A stretch of DNA of 64,000 nucleotides, taken from contig CM038702.1 of the NCBI GenBank assembly GCA_021613375.1, forward strand, positions 26,697,349 through 26,761,348. The letters are read 5' to 3'. Under the pieces are notes generated by a model that saw only the letters and a program-made list of their open reading frames with translations, did not search any database and was not told the origin of the DNA. The position numbers and the translations under genes are program-made. The stretch comes from Megaleporinus macrocephalus. Its lineage: Eukaryota > Chordata > Actinopteri > Characiformes > Anostomidae. Shown here in pieces: positions 35,956 through 48,190 of the stretch (positions within the stretch are counted from its first letter, which is position 1; each line of letters opens with the position of its first letter).

Positions 35956-36939
35956 ATTAATGAATGAGTATGAAACATAAAAAACAAAAAAACATGCTGC
36001 ACGCTGTAGTTCCCCTGCCGTACTCTGCGTGGGTTGCTCTATCAGAAGGATGCAGCTCCTGCAGTAAAATCGTGTCTGCATATTAATAAAGTGATGGCAC
36101 TGCGGTCATTAAAGCGCTCACTGTGAGTGCGTTCCTCCTGCTATCGCTCTAATGCTCCAGTAATTGCTTCATCCCCCTCTCCACAGCTCCGGGACACACA
36201 CGTCGGGATTTGCATTTTTATAGGGAGAGAGAGAGGCATCCTTTTTCTCTCGCTTGTACTTTTTTCAGCCTCTCTCGCTTTCTCTCCCTCCTTTTCTCTG
36301 TCCTCCATGTTCAAACAGAGCATTTCCTTTCTTGCCCTCTGTTCCGTCTGTATTCTTACAGGGACGTCCTGGTGAGAACTAAACACTGCCTGCAAAGGAA
36401 TTGCTTAAAAACAGGCATTTGAAAATGAGGCCGTGCAAACTTTAGTGAATATTTTGCTCTGAACATATGAGGAACAGTGTCCTGCGCTGTTTGTTCTGGT
36501 CTAGGCTGCGTTCCGGCGGCAGGACATGTTCCATCGTGGGTTCCACACCGTTTCTTTGTGCTGAGAGTGTGACAGAGAGAGTTTAAAACTGTTCAACTGT
36601 TTGTGAGTTTGTTTCAGGTGTGAAAATTACAAAAATAGAAGAAATACTTTTTTTTTCACATCACTGTACCTGTCAATTTGAAAAAGTTGTGCATCTCCTC
36701 ATGGGTACCTGACATTCCTTGATTGAGCAGATGACATCATCAGCTTATCTCTGGGCATTTTGGTGCTTTGATGGTGGCTGGTCTGGTGGTAACTTTAGAC
36801 TGAAGAGGGATCAGTCAGACCACCTGCTTCGGCTGATTGAGGCCACAATCAAAAGAAAAGATTCTAGGTGGCAGGAAATACTATGTATTTGACTCAAGTA
36901 CAAGCAAGAAGTGTAAGTGCTATAATGTTTATATTTGGA
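35956..36939. other. Intergenic, unassigned
   Basis: A TC-rich patch lies at 36217-36300. No gene or repeat family was recognised. Confidence 0.35.
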
Positions 36940-37376
36940 TGGATGGATAAATGCTTTATTGATCCAAGAGGTGAATTCATGGCATCCAGTAGCTATTCCA
37001 CAAGTACACAAGGTAAAACAAAACAGGACAGTTACAACAAAAAATAAAGATAGAATATGAAATAAATAGAATATACAAAATTGTAACTGAAGAAGTAACT
37101 GAAGAAGTGTGTATGTGAGAGTGATGACAGTAGTGCAGTTAACTAGTGTAAACAGAGTAGACCACTTCGGTAGTGCTATTACACAGTTATACAGTCAGCA
37201 GTGCAAATATGCAATTAAAGCAGCAGCACTGTTTATATGTATATACTGTACACATGGTGTATAATGTAATAGGCACAGTGTAATAATAACAGTATAGTCA
37301 TTATTATATATAGTTAACAGTATAGTATATATAACATACAGTTACACAGATAAATCTGAAATAAATATATAATACA
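36940..37376 (-). mobile_element. LINE-like 3' region, copy B, leading into the minisatellite
   Basis: Read on the - strand, it ends GAATTCACCTCTTGGATCAATAAAG followed by CATTTATCCATCC. This is the same kind of tail as on the SINE-like element at 434-718. Positions 37213-37376 duplicate 30612-30800. No reverse transcriptase frame is present in the fragment. Confidence 0.6.
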
Positions 37377-40300
37377 ATACAGTCTGATAACTAATACAGA
37401 GGTCCGGAGTATAGCAGTGTCTGATGGCTGATATACGGTATGGAGTATATCAGTGTCTAATAACTGATATACGGGTACAAGTATAACAGTGTCTGATAAC
37501 TGATACAAAGATCCAGAGTATAGCAGTGTGTGATACCTGATACAAAGATCCAGATTATAGCAGTGTCTGATAGCTGATATACGGGTATGGAGTATAACAG
37601 TGTCTGATAGCTGATATAGAGGTCCGGAGTATAACAGTGTTTGATAACTGATATAGGGGTCCGGAGTATAACAGTGTCTGATTAATGATATAGAGGTCTG
37701 GCGTGTAACAGCGTCTGAAAGCTGATATAAAGGTCTATAGTATAACTGTCTGATAGCTGATATAGAGCTCTGGAGTATAACAGTGTCTGATAGCTGATAT
37801 AGAGGTCTGGAGTATAACAGTGTCTGATAGCTGATATAGAGGTCTGGAGTATAACAGTGTCTGATAGCTGATATAGAGGTCTGGAGTATAATAGTGTCTG
37901 ATAGCTGATATAGAGGTCTGGAGTATAACAGTGTCTGATGGCTGATATAGAGGTCTGGAGTATAACAGTGTCTGATAACAGATTTAGAGGTCTGGAGTAT
38001 AACAGTGTCTGATAGCTGATATAGATGTCTGGAGTATAACAGTGTCTGATAACAGATTTAGAGGTCTGGAGTATAACAGTGTCTGATAGCTGATATAGAG
38101 GTCTGGAGTATAACAGTATCTAATGACTGATATAGGGGTCCGGAGTATAACAGTGTCTGATAGTTGATATAGGGGTCTAGAGTATAACAGTGTCTGATCA
38201 CAGATTTAGAGGTCTGAAGTATAACAGTGTCTGATAACTGATATAGAGGTCTGGAGTATAACAGTGTCTGATAACTGATATAGAGGTCTGATATATAACA
38301 GTGTCTGATAACTGATATAGAGGTCTGGAGTATATCAGTGTCTGATAACTGATATAGAGGTCTGGAGTATAACAGTGTCTGATAGCTGATATAGAGGTCT
38401 GGAGTATAACAGTGTCTGACAACTGATATAGAGGTCTGGAGTATAACAGTGTCTGACAACTGATATAGAGGTCTGGAGTATAACAGTGTCTGATAGCTGA
38501 TATAGAGGTCTGGAGTATAACAGTGTCTGACAACTGATATAGAGGTCTGGAGTATAACAGTGTCTGATAGCTGCTATAGAGGTCTGGAGTATAACAGTGT
38601 CTGATAACAGATTTAGAGGTCTGGAGTATAACAGTGTCTGATAACTGATATAGAGGTCTGGAGTATAACAGTGTCTGATAGCTGCTATAGAGGTCTGGAG
38701 TATAACAGTGTCTGATAACAGATTTAGAGGTCTGGAGTATAACAGTGTCTGATAACTGATATAGAGGTCTGGAGTATAACAGTGTCTGATAGCTGCTATA
38801 GAGGTCTGGAGTATAACAGTGTCTGATAACAGATTTAGAGGTCTGGAGTATAACAGTGTCTGATAACAGATTTAGAGGTCTGGAATATAACAGTGTCTGA
38901 TAACTGATATAGAGGTCTGGAGTATAACAGTGTCTGATAGCTGATATAGAGGTCTGGAGTATAACAGTGTCTGATAACTGATTTAAAGGTCTGGAGTATA
39001 ACAGTGTCTGATAGCTGATATAGAGGTCTGGAGTATATCAGTGTCTCATAACTGATATAGAGGTCTGGAGTATAACAGTGTCTGATAACTGATATAGAGG
39101 TCTGGAGTATATCAGTGTCTGATAACTGATATAGAGGTCTGGAGTATAACAGTGTCTGATAACTGATATAGAGGTCTGGAGTATATCAGTGTCTGATAAC
39201 TGATATAGAGGTCTGGAGTATAACAGTGTCTGATAACTGATATAGAGGTCTGGAGTATATCAGTGTCTGATAACTGATATAGAGGTCTGGAGTATATCAG
39301 TGTCTGATAACTGATATAGAGGTCTGGAGTATATCAGTGTCTGATGACTGATATAGAGGTCTGGGGTGTATCAGTGTCTGATGACTGATATAGAGGTCTG
39401 GAGTATATCAGTGTCTGATGACTGATATAGAGGTCTGGAGTATATCAGTGTCTGATGATTGATATAGAGGTCTGGACTATATCAGTGTCTGATGACTGAT
39501 ATAGAGGTCTGGAGTATATCAGTGTCTGATAACTTATATAGAGGTCTGGAGTATATCAGTGTCTGATGACTGATATAGAGGTCTGGAGTATATCAGTGTC
39601 TGATGACTGATATAGAGGTCTGGAGTATATCAGTGTCTGATGACTGATATAGAGGTCTGGAGTATATCAGTGTCTGATAACTGATATAGAGGTCTGGAGT
39701 ATATCAGTGTCTGATAACTGATATAGAGGTCTGGAGTATATCAGTGTCTGATAACTGATATAGAGGTCTGGAGTATAACAGTGTCTGATAACTGATATAG
39801 AGGTCTGGAGTATATCAGTGTCTGATAACTGATATAGAGGTCTGGAGTATATCAGTGTCTGATGATTGATATAGAGGTCTGGAGTATATCAGTGTCTGAT
39901 GACTGATATAGAGGTCTGGGGTGTATCAGTGTCTGATGACTGATATAGAGGTCTGGAGTATATCAGTGTCTGATGACTGATATAGAGGTCTGGAGTATAT
40001 CAGTGTCTGATGATTGATATAGAGGTCTGGACTATATCAGTGTCTGATGACTGATATAGAGGTCTGGAGTATATCAGTGTCTGATAACTTATATAGAGGT
40101 CTGGAGTATATCAGTGTCTGATGACTGATATAGAGGTCTGGAGTATATCAGTGTCTGATGACTGATATAGAGGTCTGGAGTATATCAGTGTCTGATGACT
40201 GATATAGAGGTCTGGAGTATATCAGTGTCTGATAACTGATATAGAGGTCTGGAGTATATCAGTGTCTGATAACTGATATAGAGGTCTGGAGTATATCAGT

Positions 40301-40399
40301 GTCTGATAACTGATATAGAGGTCTGGAGTATATCAGTGTCTGATAACTGATATAGAGGTCTGGAGTATATCAGTGTCTGATGACTGATATAGAGGTCCG
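37377..40399. repeat. 3-kb minisatellite of 37-bp units
   Basis: About 82 copies of a 37-bp unit, GAGGTCTGGAGTATAACAGT followed by GTCTGATAACTGATATA with ATAAC/ATATC and AACTG/GACTG/AGCTG variants. Left units (37377-37760) are more diverged. Two levels of higher-order repeat are visible. A 111-bp (3-unit) period is marked by CTGCTATAG at 38571, 38682 and 38793. A 555-bp (15-unit) period is marked by three rare variants, each recurring exactly 555 bp on (39361/39916, 39471/40026, 39531/40086). Antisense frames through it are artefacts. Confidence 0.97.
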
Positions 40400-40739
40400 G
40401 TGTTTGTGTCAGCTGGATGAACTGTTGATTGATTGAGATGTTTTTATAATTTACACACTTACACGTTTACAGGTGGGACTTTCTCTTATCAGAAAACATA
40501 ATATTGATAGAAACGGTTTCATTACTTGCATGAGCTCTGTGGGTACTGTGTGCGACCTGTGTGAAGCAATCCAGAGTTGTCTTGCGTTAGACTACATGCC
40601 ACAGTTGAAGGTTGGACACTGGAAAGCCAGCACCAGGGATTATCAACACCTCTGATCTTTTACATAGGGAGCATTTAGTACTTCGGGCTCCAGCTATAAA
40701 TGGCTGACAGTACTGCAACTATTGGGGTCATTTTCAGTT

Positions 40740-41160
40740 GTGTAGCTGGCAGTGGTGGATGCGCACTGCCACTTCAACATCAGGGCGTATGAGCGAAACA
40801 GTGATGGGGTACACTGGCTTCCTCTGCATAGGACAGAGTGCTTCCCTTGGGAGCACTTCACCTCCCTCAAGATGCACCTCTCCCTGGAGCAGTTCATCTG
40901 GGACCTGTGCCACATGTGTTTGTTGGTGATAAGGCCTTTCACTAATCTGATGAGGTCCTACCGCGGCAAAGTCTGCCAACACAGAAAGTAGTGTGCCACT
41001 GCCGGCTGTACAATGCCAGGCAGATGGAGTACGCCTTTGGGATGCTGGCTTTGGGTGTACAGGAGGTTCATGGAGTCTTCCTGGAGGTTGTATTCTGCAT
41101 AATTTCCTCTGCTGAACTGCTGCTGAAGATGGCCACAGTGATGCTGCACCTCTGGTGACA
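40740..41160 (+). pseudogene. PIF/Harbinger transposase remnant
   Basis: A broken + strand reading resembles the HARBI1-like DDE transposase C-terminal half: LPLGALHLPQDAPL..., HVFVGDKAFH (Asp of the catalytic triad in the usual VGDEAF motif), then YRGKV, then CRLYNARQMEYAFGMLA (the usual RLSRARRxVENAFG motif with its Glu region), then a hydrophobic C-terminal helix. Frame changes and stops (e.g. TAG near 40989) make it dead. The 165-codon antisense frame over the same DNA is a shadow. Confidence 0.75.
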
Positions 41161-41569
41161 GAGCCCCAGTGTGCTGTTTGAGGACTGTCGGATATGTCAG
41201 CTGTGCTGCAGTAATGCATCCAAAGAAGCACCGACTGTGAGGGATAATATCACTGCTTACTTTTCTTCACCTGCTGGTCAAGTGCCATAGCAGTAATTAC
41301 CTTAGACAGCCTACAATGTTCCATCTCCAGCTGCACTGAACTGCCACATTAAATCCTTGTGTCCAGCTGTAAGACCAAATCGACATTACCGTTCACGTGA
41401 GACGGTGTGACAGCTTTTATTCTTTTATTTTACCAGAAATAAATAAACAGGGTTTTTTGCAGACCAAAATAATTTAATATCATTTCATTACAATGCCTGC
41501 ATTACTTTTGTTGTGCTTACAGTTCCACCAGTTTCAGCAGTTTTTTAAAACTCTTGTATAATTCGATCT
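41161..41569. other. Intergenic, unassigned
   Basis: No gene recognised. May contain the decayed end of the Harbinger element. Confidence 0.3.
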
Positions 41570-41960
41570 AGGGTTAGATCTCATGCATGGATAAAGCACT
41601 TCTTAGTTTAATGATGTTACGAAGCTGTAGAAAAGCTGTTCTAGTAATATTAGTTATATGTTGATCGAATGATAGATCTAAATCAATTATGACACCAAGA
41701 TTTTTAGCTGCTTAACGAGGAATAACAGAAAAATCAAGTTTAATGCCAAGTTTAATGTTAAGTCAGATAATTTACTTATTGCGGCTTTTGGTTTCAAAAT
41801 AAGAACCTCAGTTTTATCACTATTTAAAAGTTGGACGTTTTGTAACATCCAGTATTTCACATTTAAGCGGTTTTATATTATCTAAGGTGGATCAAAGTGC
41901 ATCACCTAAACCATAAGTTAATCTATCAAGTTCTGTTGGGTCCGATGAAGAGTAGACCTG
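41570..41960 (-). pseudogene. L2/CR1-type LINE reverse transcriptase fragment
   Basis: On the - strand a nearly open reading gives NSDKTEVLILKPKAA..., then LGIKLDFSVIPR, a stop, AAKNLGVIIDLDLSFDQHI, then ITRTAFLQLRNIIKLRSALS. This is the thumb-side segment following the reverse transcriptase catalytic core of fish L2-like LINEs (typical KTEVLI, NLGVxxDSxLSF and FxxLRNI motifs). One internal stop and the missing YADD region mark a truncated, dead copy. Confidence 0.85.
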
Positions 41961-43059
41961 AGGTTGAGCGCTTCAAACGATAGCGAGGGGACGTACATAC
42001 ATTTTGATTTAGGTGTCATTCATATATGAAATTAGATAATGATCTGAGACTGTGGAGGTTAGAGGATAAATATTTAGATTATCTTTGATTTGTTAATGGA
42101 TTGTTGGTTATTTTAAAGTGAATCTTAAAATCTCCTACCATTATGAATTTATCAGTACACACATAGTGGGGAAAAATGCATCACAACTCCGTGCATGTGT
42201 CCCCCAACCAAGGTTTTAGACAAAAACTTTATCATACAATTTTCATAAATTATAAAAACTCTCAGGTTTCCGGCAGCATATTCATAACCACTTCATGTAA
42301 AAACTGATGGAGGATTGTTTTTTTTTTAACAAAAGTCCACTATTATTTCTACTTTTTTTTTTTGCTTCTGATATGCAAGTACATTTAAAAGAAAATAACA
42401 CACACAATTACATATAAAGCCTGAAATAAAAAAATAATAAAGTTTTACTGAAATACAGACTATTTGTATCTGTTCCTGTAGCACTATTTAGTATTATTTG
42501 ATACTTTATTTTGTATTTATTAGTTAAATATGCAGTACTTGTGATTTGTAATTTGCTGGTACTTACAGCCTATGTACAAAAGTACCAGGTATAGCAGTAC
42601 TTATGAATACTTGAAGCATAAAATAAAGAAAATACTTTTATTCCACTATAGTAATTAATTGGAATGCTTGCTAGTCATTTATAAAATGGAAACAGGACTG
42701 TAAACAACTTTGTGCAACATAATAATTAATATGTAATTAAGCAATGTACTGGATAGCAGTTTCTTACTGAGTACTCAGTACCTGTAACTTAAACTCTTCT
42801 TTATTACTTATATTGAGTTACATTTGTTGTAGTGGGTTGTGCTACCACTGAGTAACGTCTTAGCATTAAAATCCAAAATGCACCTCACATTTCTCACATT
42901 AGTTCATCTGTACCTGCAAAGTAAGCACCGAGTATTACTGCATATTTAATAATACCAGGTACTGGTAATACAGTGCCCCACTTCCACCACTGGATGTTGA
43001 ATGCTGGAGTGTATTATTGTTTGTGTGTGTTTGTATTCAAATACATTTCATCCATCCAG
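41961..43059. other. Intergenic, unassigned
   Basis: AT-rich. No gene recognised. May include further decayed LINE sequence at its left end. Confidence 0.3.
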
Positions 43060-43145
43060 CACACACTCACACACACACTCACATCTATAGGCAGTTAGAT
43101 TAACTAATCAACCTAACCTGCATGTCTTTGGCCTGTGGGAGGAGT
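43060..43145 (-). repeat. Partial SINE-like repeat copy
   Basis: The CACACTCACA-rich part plus 'ggcagttagattaa...cctaacctgcatgtctttgg' and 'ctgtgggagga' match part of the element at 13620-13925 in the same orientation. Confidence 0.6.
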
Positions 43146-44379
43146 AAACACACTTTATAGCTATAAACAAAACCATAAACTGCACATCTCTTCACATATA
43201 AAGGGGCACTGAGGAACACTCTCATCTAACGATGAACCCTTTCCATTTAATCTGCTGCCATAATAGTGCTTATGATTCCCCACTTTCTTTTCTACATCGT
43301 ACCTTTTCTTATGTAAAAAAGTTTTAACGTTGGAAGCAGGCCTACAGAAAGTACTGATCTTTAATGGGACAATCAAGATGATTAAGCAATGCTCTTTGGT
43401 TTTAGACATTTCTTGGGTGGGTACATATTTCTTTTTTACAGGAGGCTTTTAAAGGGGTGGAACAGGGAGCGCCTCTCGTTCTAGGTATTTCTTCTTAAAG
43501 GAATTACCTCCTTCCCTTCCGGCTGTACCTTCAAGGATAACTGTGTCTGCTTCCTTTGAGCTCAGCCTGTGTAAGGCATGTCCTGTACTACCTGCGTTCA
43601 TAATACAATTCCAGTTTTCATTAAATGTCTGAGGCACAAGACGTCCAGATTCCTGCGTGATTATGGATGATCTAGCAAATCCTACCCAACTTCATGCGTT
43701 GGGGCTGCACTGTAGTTGCTGTGTTAGGGGAAAAAGAACTTGGTGAAACAAATATGAACATGTTCCCATGTGTTACCGGCAAAAGATCTATGACATTAAC
43801 ATGTTTTTCTGAACATACACTGGTTATTCATTTGAATAACGTAAAGATTATACCTCTGCTGTTTTGTACACAAGCTTCTATATGTCATACCTCAAGATCA
43901 ACTTCTCTTTTCTGACCCTCCTGCCTGTTTATCAACATGTTGATGATGCTTCTTCACATGGGACTCTAGAAATGATACAATCTTCCTTATTTTGATTTAT
44001 GTTTTAAAAAAATTATGTGAAATAAATATGTATTTTGATTTATGTGGCAAAATTCATAAATATGACAAACACTGATAAATGTTTATTTAGTATTCCGGTA
44101 AATACAAGTAGATAGAATATAGCAGAATGGGATAAGTTGGCTGTCAATAGAGAATGGTGTAATAGCATGGGCATGTATGTCTGCCAGTGGTACTGTTTAC
44201 TTTGTAATTGGTGATAATGTTCAGGTGTTTTAGCCACACCTATTGTGTATGAAAATCAATCCCACAGGTCACACTGAAGAAGTCAGTGATGCTAAACATG
44301 TTATAAGGTGCCGCCTTTGTGATAGTTTGTAAAATTTCTGTCTTGCTAGATTGTCCCCTATGGAACTTTATCTTTCTCT
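43146..44379. other. Intergenic, unassigned
   Basis: Frames at 43161-43915 on both strands show no recognisable domain. No repeat identified. Confidence 0.3.
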
Positions 44380-44830
44380 ACAAAAGCTCAGCTGTGGGCC
44401 TGTGCTAAAGAGCCCAGCATGCAAAGTTTCACAGTTCTTCTGGGAACAACATCAGCACAATAGCCGTCCATCATACTCTTCACAACATAGGTTTCCATGC
44501 CTGAGCAGCTACAAGCAAACCTAAGATCATTCGTTGTACAGTGCCAAGTTTGGCAAGTAGTGTGACACACGCTGCCTCTGGAGCCTGGAGCAATGGTAAC
44601 GTGTTCTCTGAAGTGATCATGCTTCACTGTCTGGAAGTCTAATTAACGAACATGTTTTTGGTGGATGAACACTATATCAGAATGAAAAGTTTGGTGGTGG
44701 GTGGATAATGGGTCTTGGGGCTGTTTTTCAGGGTTCGGCCCCTGAGTTCCTGTGAAGGGTAATGTTAATGCGGCGGCTTACAGAGACATTTTATAGGCAA
44801 ATAATTGCTTCCAACTGTACAGTGTGGGTG
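44380..44830 (+). pseudogene. Tc1-like transposase remnant (second family)
   Basis: A frameshifted + strand reading resembles a fish Tc1-like transposase: KVSQFFWEQHQHN..., then LEQW, then a region equivalent to LWSDESRF in which a short deletion removes part of the first catalytic Asp motif (~44610-44625), then SLSGSL, then KFGGG-I-G-G-VFQG, then a part equivalent to PVKGNLNA. It stops before the second Asp motif. It is clearly different from the copies at 12200, 23893, 29780 and 59050. Confidence 0.7.
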
Positions 44831-46089
44831 TACAACACATTTTAAATGTAACAGAGTTTAGATTTATTATAAAAAAGGTGTTCCACAGTACAAACCACAT
44901 GTACTGCGACATATTTAAATATATTTAATTTTTAGTGAATCCAGTTCTGTGACCATCATCAGCTTTATTGTTTAGACTTGTTTCATCTGACCAATGATTT
45001 TAGATCATCTGACTGATCTTCACAGTTTTTGAAACAAAATAATTGAAGCAAACCCATTACACACTCAAATGGATGTCTGAGTGTGTGCTTGCTCAATTAC
45101 CAGGTCATTAGCTGTGTGTTGAGGAAACAGATGATGTACGTGTGCCATGTAGTGTGCAGAGTTCGGAGTCATTAACATCAATTTTTCACACAGAATCCAT
45201 TCATCTGTCTCAAAACCACTTAGAATGAATAAAAAAACCCAGAAACTGAATAAAGATAAAACTTTACATCAAATATACACATCAAATGTGCATGTTTTTC
45301 CCATTATGTAGTTGATCAACCAATATGTTTTGGTGTCTGAAGTTTTTAGTTTTAGCATTGGAAGGAAATGTAGCTAAGAAGTTATGGAAGAAGCATCAAA
45401 CGCTCTGTGTTTAAAGCCTGAGTATTGTCAGAATATTTAATATCAGCATACTTGTACTTTTTTGAGTAGGTGTAAGGTGACTAATGAAAGCTTTTCAGTT
45501 CAGCATTCAATAAAGAATTCAAATAAAGGGGGACTGTTCCAGTTTCCTGATTATTAGTATGCTGAGTGCTCTGCTTTAATAAACTACGGTGAAAGCCCAC
45601 TCACTGATAAAGTTGGGTACTGTTGTAAACTGATGCTTTTTAGAAATAAAGTTGTAAAAGGTGTAATACCTGTGTCTACAGTCCTATAGCCCAACCCTAA
45701 ACCCACCCCTAGACAAGCTCCAGTTCTGAAGAGACATGATGAAAAGAAGCACTGTTTGTAGATGGCAGCTACATTCTAGCCTGTTGCATGCCTATACAGC
45801 CAGATCAGATCTACCTATCATCTTGTAGTACCTGAGGCTCGTAACCCAACTCTGCATTTAACCCCTGGGTTACCTCACGTCTTGATGTACGTGACAATGT
45901 TGTGAACTCGCTTGACACTTCATAGCTTCTGGTCTAGTTTACACAGCAGTATTCTCCAAAACTTAGTGAATAATTGTTGGAAGTGGTTGGCAGACAGCAG
46001 TTGCCCCCTTTGCCCATCTGCTCTGCTGCAGCTCTTACTTATGACTTTCCAGTGTGTTATAATTTACAATTAAAAATAGGGACATTTCT
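44831..46089. other. Intergenic with one dispersed-repeat copy
   Basis: A copy of the 14865-type repeat is at 45305-45375 ('tatgtagttgatcaaccaat', 'ggtgtctgaagttttta'). Nothing else recognised. Confidence 0.45.
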
Positions 46090-46201
46090 GGGGACAGCTC
46101 CAGTCGGGGACAACTCCAGCTGGGGACAACTCCAGCCGGGGACAGCTCCAGCTGGGGACAGCTCCAGTTAGGGTCAGCTCCAGCCAGTCACAGCTCCAGC
46201 C
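46090..46201. repeat. Short minisatellite, ~16-bp units
   Basis: Seven units of GGGGACAGCTCCAGYY type, most 16 bp, the last ones diverged to GGGTCAGCTCCAGCCA and GTCACAGCTCCAGCC. Since 16 is not a multiple of three, the frames cycle, so no protein repeat is expected. Confidence 0.9.
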
Positions 46202-46718
46202 ATCAGGCCAGCTCCTGGCCATCAAAAACAGAACTGACCGAGGAAAACAGAGACGTCTGGTCACCCGAAGCAAGGGACTTGTGTACTCCAGCCTCATTAC
46301 TGTAAACTGCTAATTCATGATAAGGTAGCTGATATAGTCTTGTTAGATACATTAGCCTTGCTTCATCAGTGCAAGCTTCAAACACCAAACCTGTTTTGTC
46401 TGATGAACTAAATTTGCCGTATGTGTGATTTTGTGTGGTTTTTATTTGTTTTATCATCATTTAGTAACTGGATAATGCTGGAAAGCGAACAGAACTTGAT
46501 GACCTTTGCATGCCACATCCTGGAAATCTATTTATGCTGCAAGGATGGCGTGTTCTGATAAAAATTTCCATCCTGTGTTCATTGCTTTTAAAGCCCAGCC
46601 TGTGGATCTGATGAAACTGCTGGCTGGAAACAGAGAAGGAAGTGATGGTGTTTAGGAGGGTGAAAGTCATGTAAACCGAAATGCATTTGATCCTGTGGAG
46701 CAGATAGCCTTGAGAGGT

Positions 46719-46798
<80 letters not shown>

Positions 46799-47834
46799 GC
46801 AGCCTCTTATCTTCCTCCTGAAGGAGCCCATATTTCATTATCCGGACAACCGGACCCACTATCTCCACTAGCATCTCTGTGGGCTCCAAACACTTAGCCA
46901 GTCTTTTTCCCCTCTATTTCAGCCTTATCCCCTAAACTTACAGACCTTTCAGCAATCAGAAACCCCCTGTAACCCCTCCACTAATACCTGTTTGGCAAAA
47001 AAGGAAAAAAGGTCATTAGGTTTTCCCGCCACAAATGTAGTGTCAAGACATGTTTAGTGTCTGAAATGTGCTTCTTCAGTTTTACACTGGAGCTATGAGG
47101 CTAACATCACTAACAAGCGCTCATTTACTTCAAACTGAGAACCCTTATCTCAACATGGTGTATATGTCCTGTGGTATCACATATTGTATACATTAAAGCT
47201 GGAATGGGTGATTTTGCAGAAACCAGAAGTTTTTGGAAAAAAATAGGTTACACCTTCAGCCCCACCTCTAAAGCCACTGCTCCAAAAACACATTAACATC
47301 TAAACTAGCATTTACAACACTATCCACCTCCCTCATGTCTTATTTCTGGCCTTTCTGTGCCTTCACACTCCTTCACTCAGGAAAGCAACACTGATGTTTC
47401 CTCCGGCTTCATTCAGCCTCTTTTTGATGGAAGTCGTTCCTGCCTCACCTCACCTTGCAGCAGTGCTGTGTGTGGAGTCGCAAATAAGTACATGTGCGAT
47501 GCACACGCATGCAGGCAGGATGAAGCAGGCAGGTAGGTGGACTGGAAGATAAGTCATCCAGTCATTGGACGTGTTTTCACAGTTTTGTGACCGATACAGA
47601 CAACGATTCTTTTTTTAATTTTGTCAGAGCATTTGAGTGTAGATAAAAAAATATATATATTATTTAAAATAGATAAATAAATGTTTATGCTTTTGCTTGC
47701 CTTCATGACATGGAAAAGGGATTACTGGTCTTTGGAAAAGATCACTGTAGACATAGACACCTCTGTAGAATGATTGTTGGTATGTGTTACAACAGATGGT
47801 TACATTTATTTTGTTTTGTCCAAGTTGTCCTTTA
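46202..47834. other. Intergenic with small repeats
   Basis: It holds an (AC)n run at 46721-46795 and a dispersed-repeat copy at 47035-47115. No gene recognised. Confidence 0.4.
46721..46795. repeat. (AC)n microsatellite, longest in window
   Basis: About 37 uninterrupted AC units. Confidence 0.97.
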
Positions 47835-48190
47835 AAGGGGCCATATAATAAGAAAACATATTTACATTATCATATTTGTACATACAGTACATACTGTGAA
47901 CCTCACATATTGTTGAAATATGAGCCAAGGCTGTTACGTAACAGTCCCGAATCCGAAAAACGACGCCCCCAAAATATGCATATCGTTGTTGTCCAGTGAA
48001 AAATAATGTATCTCTATTTTTGTTGATTTTAAGTTTTCTACATCATTTGAACACATCTTTACACTGTGAGAGAATTTCATGATGAATGGACCAATAGAAG
48101 TGCTCCAAAATAGCTTGAAAAAAATTCTGGTTCTATTGACTTACATTGAAAGTTAAGTATGTTTTTATTCTCTCCTGTAAAGTTGCAATT
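47835..48190 (+). repeat. Dispersed repeat, copy 2 (see 3700-4240)
   Basis: It matches copy 1 in order and orientation, including 'catgatgaatggaccaatag' and 'attgacttacattgaaagt'. Confidence 0.7.

Noticed and set aside
38058..38533. Antisense 111- and 133-codon repeat frames in the 37-bp array
   Set aside because: Three 37-bp units make 111 bp, so such frames arise by chance. They change as variants drift.
37377..40399. CRISPR array
   Set aside because: Units are contiguous 37-bp tandem repeats with no unique spacers, in a vertebrate genome.
40734..41231. 165-codon - strand frame
   Set aside because: It is antisense to a Harbinger transposase relic whose motifs read on the + strand.
46461..46889. 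142-codon - strand frame
   Set aside because: Its middle is the (AC)n microsatellite read as Cys-Val; the flanks show no domain.
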